Positions 1 through 4,153 of a stretch of 7,196 nucleotides of DNA are shown piece by piece (position 1 is the first letter of the stretch; every line of letters starts with the position of its first letter). The stretch spans positions 1 through 7,196 of the forward strand of contig JAVKFF010000151.1 of assembly GCA_040226215.1 (NCBI GenBank), in the 5' to 3' direction. The position numbers and the translations under genes were made by a program. This stretch comes from JAVKFF01 sp040226215 (GTDB lineage Bacteria > Pseudomonadota > Alphaproteobacteria > DSM-16000 > Inquilinaceae). A model generated the notes under the pieces. It was not told where the DNA came from and searched no databases. It was given only the letters and a program-made list of their open reading frames with translations.

Positions 1-794
1 TGAAGATGGTGCTTCGCGCAGTGCTGATAGACACCTTTCATGCCACGTTTGAAAATCGAGAAGAATCCCTCCGCGGTGTTGGTGTAAATGTCACCACGCC
101 CATATTCTCCGCGATTGTGCTGAACGATCCCATGTTCCGCAAAATGCTTCCCGACCAGGGTGTAGTAGGAAGCCTCGTCGGTCATGAGGCGCGCTTCTCG
201 ATCCAGGTTCTCAAGAATAATCGGACCAAGAGTGCCAGCCTTGAGATCGTTGATGACCATGCTGCGGGCCTGCCCGCTCTTGCGGTCAATCAGCGACAGA
301 ACCTTGTACTTATGGTGATAGCCCCGCCCCTTCTTCTCGCCATAGGGCTTGATGGCGCGGTCGTGGCCGATGAAGGTCTCGTCGACCTCCACCGCACCTC
401 CATTGCGGCCGAAAGGAATGAGGTCGTCCGACCGCATTGCCTCACGGATTCGATGCCCCATGAACCAGGCGGTTTTCAGGGTGACACCGAGAGTGCGATG
501 AAGTTGGTTTGCGCTGATGCCCTTCTTGCTGGCCGCAATCAGGAAGATAGCCTGCAGCCAGACATGCATCTTGACGTGACTGGCCTCGAAGATGGTCCCG
601 ATTTTCACGGTAAAGGGCTTGCGGCAGGTGTAGCACTTGTAGGTGCCAATGCGGGTGCTCTTGCCCTGCAACTTGCCGGTGCGCTCGGTTTCTCCGCAGT
701 GTGGGCAAACTGGGCCATTGGGCCAGATGCGAGCCTCTACGAAGGCGTAAGCGGCCTCCTCATCGTGAAACTGCAGCTCGTTGAAAATAGGCAT
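1..794 (-). CDS. IS1595-family transposase (ISXO2-like), 3' end beyond window
   Basis: The product is a DDE/DDN-type transposase that cuts and joins IS ends. The frame opens at ATG 794-792 and stays open for 264 codons to the window edge, so the C-terminus is missing. Residues 26-60 form a zinc ribbon with pairs C30-C33 and C54-C57, as in the Zn-ribbon domain of IS1595 transposases. The catalytic ISXO2 domain follows: D138 in VEVDETFIG, D206 in MTDEASY, then the TNTAEGFFSIFKRG block giving N239/E242 and K249. The visible end, around MKGVYQHCAKHHL, matches the conserved tail region of this family, so roughly the last 40-60 residues are probably missing. AAAAGGGAT at 811-804 is a plausible ribosome binding site, about 10 bases from the ATG. 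The frame looks intact, so the element may be active. Family assignment is from recognised motifs, not from a search. Confidence 0.92.
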   Translation of the reverse strand, partial: MPIFNELQFHDEEAAYAFVEARIWPNGPVCPHCGETERTGKLQGKSTRIGTYKCYTCRKPFTVKIGTIFEASHVKMHVWLQAIFLIAASKKGISANQLHRTLGVTLKTAWFMGHRIREAMRSDDLIPFGRNGGAVEVDETFIGHDRAIKPYGEKKGRGYHHKYKVLSLIDRKSGQARSMVINDLKAGTLGPIILENLDREARLMTDEASYYTLVGKHFAEHGIVQHNRGEYGRGDIYTNTAEGFFSIFKRGMKGVYQHCAKHHL

Positions 795-812
795 GACGAT
801 CGATCCCTTTTG

Positions 813-846
813 CGTACCCAAGAAGTACGCCTCGGAATTGGGTACG
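813..846. repeat. Inverted repeat near the IS end
   Basis: CGTACCCAA at 813-821 is matched in inverse by TTGGGTACG at 838-846, giving 9-bp perfect arms around 16 bases. It lies between the inferred IS tip and the transposase start codon. It could be a subterminal transposase-binding site or a hairpin in the transposase leader. A TTGACG at 850-845 on the minus strand could be a -35 element for the transposase, but no good -10 sits at the right distance. Confidence 0.5.
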
Positions 847-863
847 TCAAGTATTATAACGCC

Positions 864-898
864 AAAAAAAGGCCCGGGACGCGATGCCGCCCGGGCCC
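864..898 (-). terminator. Intrinsic terminator of the leftward operon
   Basis: Read on the minus strand, GGCCCGGG (897-890), an 11-base loop and CCCGGGCC (878-871) form a perfect 8-bp GC stem. It is followed directly by seven T (870-864). This is a textbook rho-independent terminator about 70 bases past the stop codon of the 969-1631 gene. In the other direction the stem is followed by only four T (899-902), so it may be weakly bidirectional. The inferred IS end abuts the T-run. Confidence 0.85.
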
Positions 899-968
899 TT
901 TTGTCTCGTTGCATCCGACCCGCACCGCCCATGACCGGCCCGACAAGGGCCACGCCGCAGGGCTGGCG

Positions 969-1631
969 TCAGGCTGCGATATCGACCGTCGATCCAGGCG
1001 GCTGAGCGGCAGGACTGCCGGTTGCGGACTGCGATCCGGCCGACCCGTTCGTGATGTTGAACGGATCCTCGTTGGCGCCGCTGAGATTGCGCTCGGGCTC
1101 GGCCTGCGTACCGGCCTGGCCGGCTGCGCGATCGTCCTCGTCCGCCTGTGCGGCGGCGCGGGACTGTTCGCCGGCCTCTGCCTGGGTCACGCCGAACTCG
1201 GCAGGTGCCTCGGTGCCGGCACCGATATTGCCTTCGGCATTCTGTGCGGCGCCGACCGGGCTGCCTTCGCGCGCCTCCTCCTCAGGCGGAGCCAGCGAAG
1301 CCGCTTCCTCGCGCTGGACCACGGCGTCCGGCGGGAAATCGCGGATCACTTCCTCGATCGGCGAAAGCGGCCGCTCCGCTCCCGCAAGCTCTTCCTGCGA
1401 GCCGGCCAGCTGGGCCTGCACGACATTGCCGCCGGATGCAGGGTTCTCGAAATCGCCCTGACTTTCGGTGCCGTCGCCATCCGCATCGAGATTGCCGCCC
1501 GCCGTCACGCCGGACGCCTGGTCCGGAGAGACATTGTCGGTGGCAATCTGGGAGGCTTGAGCTCCGTTTGTCAGCGGATCAGGGCGCGCAAAGAGCTGCG
1601 GACCCGCAGCTGCGCCTGCTATATCCACCAT
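969..1631 (-). CDS. Acidic, lysine-free, probably disordered protein of unknown function
   Basis: I do not recognise this 220-residue protein. It is rich in Ala, Gly, Glu, Gln, Asp and Pro and has no Lys, Cys, His, Trp or Tyr and no Met after the start. There is no hydrophobic stretch long enough for a signal peptide or membrane helix. It is therefore likely soluble, strongly acidic and mostly unfolded. Residues 49-60 (DADGDGTESQGD) resemble a calcium-binding DxDxDG loop, but the usual hydrophobic at position 8 is Glu. The most structured-looking part is PLSPIEEVIRDFPPDAVV at about 88-105. The tetrapeptide VDIA occurs at both ends (residues 2-5 and 216-219). The ATG at 1631 overlaps the methyltransferase stop by 13 bases and has GAGGTG 5 bases upstream, so translation is probably coupled. 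Codon use is GC-rich at third positions, and a strong terminator follows; both support a real gene. Confidence 0.75.
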   Translation of the reverse strand: MVDIAGAAAGPQLFARPDPLTNGAQASQIATDNVSPDQASGVTAGGNLDADGDGTESQGDFENPASGGNVVQAQLAGSQEELAGAERPLSPIEEVIRDFPPDAVVQREEAASLAPPEEEAREGSPVGAAQNAEGNIGAGTEAPAEFGVTQAEAGEQSRAAAQADEDDRAAGQAGTQAEPERNLSGANEDPFNITNGSAGSQSATGSPAAQPPGSTVDIAA

Positions 1632-2608
1632 TGGAACACCTCGTACCAGTTACTCGTACGCACCCGTACCTCATAATATAGGCCAGGACGCCAGGAATTG
1701 CACGCGCGGAGTCGCGCCGCAGCGCGAATCGGGTCGTTTTCCGGTAACGGTAAGCCTTCGCGTAGCATCCACAGCGAGGATTCAGGGCCTTTCGGCATCC
1801 GCAGGCTGCCCAGCGCCCCCCCCCCGATCCGGGCCGCACGGATCCGGCGCAGGTGCTGGCAGGCAAAAAGCGGCCGGAACCCGCCGAATGCCAGCAGGGG
1901 AACGAGCCCGAGCTGCTCGTTATAGCCGCGCCAGGACCAGTCCACCGGATAATCGTCCGGCAGGAAGATGTCGTGCACATGCACGATGACCCCCGGCGCC
2001 AGCGCCGGCAGGATCCGGTTCAGGATCAGGTCCACGTCGCTGCCCGGCATCAGGATATGGCTGGAATCAAGGAACAGGATGTCGCCCGCCTGGAGCATCC
2101 GGAACAGGGTGGGCGGCGCCTTGTCGACCGTCGTCCGCAACAGGGTCAGGTCCAGGGATTCGATGCTGGCGCGCGGCGCCGGGTCGATCGCGGTGAAAAC
2201 CGGCAGCCAGGACGGCGCTTCCGCGCCCCGGGCATCGGCGATCGCCCGGGCCATGAAGCGGGTCGAATGGCCGGAGCCGATCTCGACGATCCGCGACGGC
2301 CGCGCATGACGCACGATGGTATAGGCAATGGCCGCATCCAGGCCGCAGAACCAGTCCTGCTCCCACCGCGGCTGTGGCGGCCGGTCGCCGCCGATCGCGG
2401 CCAGCGCCTCGCCATATTCCTCGATCCGGGACAGCCAGAGGTCGAACGCGCCCTCGGCGGCCGCGAAGATCTCCGCCACCGCCTCGTAGGTGCCACGTTC
2501 GCCGGGCCGCGGCATCTGGGCCGCATAGCGATAGGGAATGAAGAAGCCGCGCGGCTGGCTCCCCAGCAGGGTGGCGAAGCCCATCTGCAGGCGGCGCAGC
2601 TTTCTCAC
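1619..2608 (-). CDS. Class I SAM-dependent methyltransferase (Methyltransf_24-like)
   Basis: This is a cytosolic methyltransferase of 329 residues; the substrate is unknown. The SAM-binding motif I is IVEIGSGHST at 107-116. AIDPAP at 140-145 matches the acidic residue after strand beta-2 (D142). LFLDSSHI at 178-185 and HVHDIFLPDDYP at 210-221 are the later motifs typical of the Methyltransf_24 group, with the DSSH and HDIF patterns found in several carbohydrate- or natural-product-linked members. About 50 residues follow the usual end of the fold (ESSLWMLRE at 276-284), including a Trp/Tyr-rich tail. The start given is GTG 2608; ATG 2584 (residue 9) is an alternative, and neither has a convincing ribosome binding site. 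The upstream hydrolase ends 39 bases before in the same frame, and the next gene overlaps the stop. Ten consecutive G on the coding strand (1825-1816) encode Gly262-264 and the first base of Ala265. Confidence 0.85.
   Translation of the reverse strand: MRKLRRLQMGFATLLGSQPRGFFIPYRYAAQMPRPGERGTYEAVAEIFAAAEGAFDLWLSRIEEYGEALAAIGGDRPPQPRWEQDWFCGLDAAIAYTIVRHARPSRIVEIGSGHSTRFMARAIADARGAEAPSWLPVFTAIDPAPRASIESLDLTLLRTTVDKAPPTLFRMLQAGDILFLDSSHILMPGSDVDLILNRILPALAPGVIVHVHDIFLPDDYPVDWSWRGYNEQLGLVPLLAFGGFRPLFACQHLRRIRAARIGGGALGSLRMPKGPESSLWMLREGLPLPENDPIRAAARLRACNSWRPGLYYEVRVRTSNWYEVFQWWI
1816..1825 (-). repeat. Homopolymer of ten G (coding strand) inside methyltransferase gene
   Basis: Ten C on the plus strand, read as G10 in the gene. 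Loss of one G would shift into a frame open to 1579, replacing the last ~65 residues and running over the next gene's start. Gain of one G would stop the protein at TGA 1784-1782. The tract may be a slippage site or a place for sequencing error. Confidence 0.9.
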
Positions 2609-2610
2609 GC

Positions 2611-2645
2611 CGCGCCGCTCTGCGGCGCGCGGGGCAGCGCTGCCC
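2611..2645. repeat. Two adjacent palindromes between hydrolase and methyltransferase genes
   Basis: GGGCAGCGCTGCCC at 2632-2645 is a perfect 14-base palindrome. CGCGCCGC (2611-2618), TCT, GCGGCGCG (2622-2629) is a perfect 8-bp stem with a 3-base loop. Together they fill nearly all of the 39-base gap between the hydrolase stop and the methyltransferase GTG. No T-run follows on either strand, so this is not a standard terminator. It could be an RNA-processing or stability element, or a structure limiting translation of the methyltransferase. Confidence 0.6.
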
Positions 2646-2647
2646 TG

Positions 2648-3520
2648 TCAGGGACGGAGGACCAGGCCTTCACGTGCGACGACCGCTCCCGGACGGCATT
2701 CGGCGACCTGGCGCGCCACCTCGTCCATGAACCGGTCGTCATGGTCCGGATCGTGGTGAAAGACGACATAGGTGCCGACGCCGGCGGCTTCGCACAATCG
2801 CGCCCCTTCCTGCCAGGTGGAATGGCCCCACCCTACCCGTTTGCCATGCTCGTCGTCAGTATACATGGCGTCGTAGATCGCGATATCGGCCCCCTCGATC
2901 AGATCGAGGATGCGGCGATCGGGTTTCCCGGGCACATGCTCGGTGTCGGTGATGTAGCAGATCGAGCGGCCATTGAAATCCACCCGATAACCGGTGGCCC
3001 GGTCGGGATGGTTCAGCGGGGCGGTGCGGATCGAGATGCCCGGATGCGGCGTCAGGACATCGCCGGCGGTGAAGTCGTGGAACGACATCCGGGCGCCGAA
3101 AATCTCCAGCGGCACCGGGAACAGCGGCGCCATCATCATTTCCGACAGCACGAAGCGGAGATCGAGTTCCGGCGCCAGATGCCCGGCATGCAGCCGGAAG
3201 CGGTTGCGCGGATCGAAGAACGGGCCGAAGAACGGCATGCCGCAGATATGGTCGAAATGGGTATGGGTCAGGAACAGGTCGACGTCGAGCGGCGCCTCGC
3301 CCGCCAGGCCGCGGCCGAGATAGCGGATTCCCGTTCCGGCGTCGAACAGCAGGATGCGCTTGCCGCAGCGGATCTCCAGCGACGAGGTGTTGCCGCCATA
3401 GCGGACGGTTTCCTCCGACGGGCAGGCCACACTGCCTCGGACTCCCCAGAAGCGGACGAAGAACTCCTCGTCCTCGCCCGCCTGCGGCGTCGGCCCGGTC
3501 CCCTCGGATTGAGCGGTCAT
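2648..3520 (-). CDS. Metallo-beta-lactamase-fold hydrolase (cyclic phosphodiesterase-like)
   Basis: This is a 290-residue zinc-dependent hydrolase of the MBL superfamily, probably cytosolic since no signal peptide is seen. The N-terminal FWGVRGSVACP (24-34) followed by RYGGNTSSLEI (40-50) marks the subgroup often annotated as MBL-fold metallo-hydrolase or phosphodiesterase-like (PhnP/Lactamase_B_2 relatives). The metal-binding motif is THTHFDH at 85-91. Further likely ligands are H171 in LNHP, D192 in TDTEH and H255/H256 in FHHDPDHDD; GHST at 232-235 is also conserved-looking. The substrate is unknown; cyclic nucleotides, phosphonate esters and RNA are known substrates of relatives. The ATG at 3520 is chosen because the conserved fold begins about 20 residues later and GGAG lies 10 bases upstream. 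The frame stays open further upstream, but that part crosses the AT-rich control region and is low-complexity. It is the first gene of the leftward unit. Confidence 0.9.
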   Translation of the reverse strand: MTAQSEGTGPTPQAGEDEEFFVRFWGVRGSVACPSEETVRYGGNTSSLEIRCGKRILLFDAGTGIRYLGRGLAGEAPLDVDLFLTHTHFDHICGMPFFGPFFDPRNRFRLHAGHLAPELDLRFVLSEMMMAPLFPVPLEIFGARMSFHDFTAGDVLTPHPGISIRTAPLNHPDRATGYRVDFNGRSICYITDTEHVPGKPDRRILDLIEGADIAIYDAMYTDDEHGKRVGWGHSTWQEGARLCEAAGVGTYVVFHHDPDHDDRFMDEVARQVAECRPGAVVAREGLVLRP

Positions 3521-3606
3521 CGCCTGGTTGCTCCGTATCGGGCCGGCCTCCCTGCCAGCATCGGCAAAGAAACGCCCGCCGTCCAAAAGCAAAATTCCGA
3601 AATACT

Positions 3607-3623
3607 TATATCGGACCGATATA
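3607..3623. promoter_or_regulatory. Near-perfect palindrome, candidate operator
   Basis: TATATCGG at 3607-3614 and CCGATATA at 3616-3623 are perfect 8-bp inverted arms around one base. It lies in the only AT-rich patch of the window, between divergent genes, and downstream of the candidate leftward -10. This size and spacing fit the site of a dimeric repressor or activator, but no regulator gene is in the window. Confidence 0.5.
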
Positions 3624-3628
3624 TGCAG

Positions 3629-3656
3629 TTCATAAAGATCATCGAATAGATATATA
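3629..3656 (+). promoter_or_regulatory. Candidate rightward promoter sharing the same TATATA
   Basis: On the plus strand TTCATA (3629-3634), a 16-base spacer and TATATA (3651-3656) form a weaker -35/-10 pair directed at the small membrane-protein gene. The TATATA is self-complementary and is the same hexamer used by the leftward candidate. If both are real, the two promoters face each other over one -10 and could not fire together. Confidence 0.25.
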
Positions 3657-3678
3657 CAGCAGAAGCTGCATGACTCAA
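3651..3678 (-). promoter_or_regulatory. Candidate sigma-70-type promoter for the leftward operon
   Basis: On the minus strand TTGAGT (3678-3673), a 16-base spacer and TATATA (3656-3651) give a plausible -35/-10 pair. Transcription would start near 3644 and leave a leader of about 125 bases before the hydrolase ATG at 3520. The palindrome at 3607-3623 would lie some 20-37 bases into the transcript. The call rests on consensus likeness alone. Confidence 0.4.
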
Positions 3679-3747
3679 TACAGAGGCTCGATCGGGACAT
3701 CATGGTGGTTCCACAGCGGCCTCGCCATCGACCGGGAGTGAGAACTG

Positions 3748-4008
3748 GTGATCGAACAGCCGGCAACGCCGGGAGAGAACGGCCCCGCGGCGGCGCGGCA
3801 GGGCGGCACGGCCCGCGGCGGCGGGAGACTGGCCCGCAGCGCCTCATGGCATGCCGATCCGGCCATCGTGGCCTGGGTCGGGCTTGTCGCCCTGGTGGTC
3901 CTGCTTCTCGGCTATTCGCTCGCCGTGCCGCAGCCGCGGACAGTGGTGCTGAGCGGCAGCCCGTTCGACATGCCGGTGCCACGGCACCGGCTCGGCCCGC
4001 CGGACTAG
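3748..4008 (+). CDS. Small single-pass membrane protein, unknown function
   Basis: This 86-residue protein is not recognised. The first 38 residues are polar, rich in Pro, Gly, Ala and Arg. One clear transmembrane helix follows at about 39-60 (AIVAWVGLVALVVLLLGYSL), then a 26-residue tail rich in Pro. The Arg-rich N-terminal side suggests an N-in, C-out orientation. The start is GTG 3748, with GGGAG at 3734-3738 nine bases upstream; no in-frame ATG gives a better fit. It is the only plausible rightward gene in the window, divergent from the hydrolase operon and convergent with the cyclase/ATPase gene. A 9-bp inverted repeat with a 2-base centre (3972-3980 / 3983-3991) sits in its last codons, but no T-run follows. 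The helix makes coding likely; the length and composition leave some doubt. Confidence 0.6.
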   Translation: MIEQPATPGENGPAAARQGGTARGGGRLARSASWHADPAIVAWVGLVALVVLLLGYSLAVPQPRTVVLSGSPFDMPVPRHRLGPPD

Positions 4009-4153
4009 CAGCCCGCCGGGAGACTGGATCCGCGATCAGATGAGCGAGGTGGCCGCTGCGCTGGAGGCGGCTCCGGCGGAACTGGACCTTGTGGTCTGCC
4101 ACGACCTGTTCGCCAACGAGACCGCGCGGCGCGCGCGTGGAGGCGACAGCGGC
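4009..4153 (+). other. Gap between convergent genes, possible gene remnant
   Basis: No terminator with a T-run is seen for either converging gene. From ATG 4040 the plus strand reads a protein-like stretch of about 33 residues (including ELDLVVCHDLFANETARR) before entering sequence that is antisense to the cyclase/ATPase gene. A change of frame near 4130 would continue as VEATAAYLDARP. This might be the start of a lost gene. I cannot name a family, and it may be chance. Confidence 0.25.

Larger units (their letters stand above)
1..863 (-). mobile_element. IS1595-family (ISXO2-like) insertion sequence, partial
   Basis: The segment holds an ISXO2-type transposase gene read leftward plus about 70 bases of non-coding IS end. 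The right boundary is placed at about 863, where the minus strand would start GGCGTTATAATAC. Beyond it lies the A7 run of a host terminator. The boundary is inferred, because the other IS end and the expected 8-bp target duplication lie outside the window. The IS points the same way as the upstream operon and sits just past its terminator, so read-through into the transposase should be low. Confidence 0.75.

Noticed and set aside
6..1676. 556-codon plus-strand open frame over the IS, the terminator and the 220-residue gene
   Set aside because: It crosses a terminator and two unrelated minus-strand genes, shows no known domain, and its first part is antisense to a clear transposase.
1853..3649. 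598-codon plus-strand open frame
   Set aside because: It is antisense to the methyltransferase and hydrolase genes, whose motifs are clear; the product is Arg/Gly/His-rich with no domain.
3972..3991. 9-bp inverted repeat near the end of the small membrane-protein gene as a terminator
   Set aside because: The centre is only 2 bases, it lies inside the coding region, and no T-run follows on either strand.
3702..4043. 113-codon plus-strand frame overlapping the small membrane-protein gene
   Set aside because: Its product is extremely Arg-rich without structure, whereas the 3748 frame has a clear membrane helix and a ribosome binding site.
3521..4102. N-terminal extension of the hydrolase frame by 194 codons
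   Set aside because: It crosses the AT-rich promoter region and the antisense of the membrane-protein gene, is Arg/Pro-rich, and has no family support; ATG 3520 has a plausible ribosome binding site.
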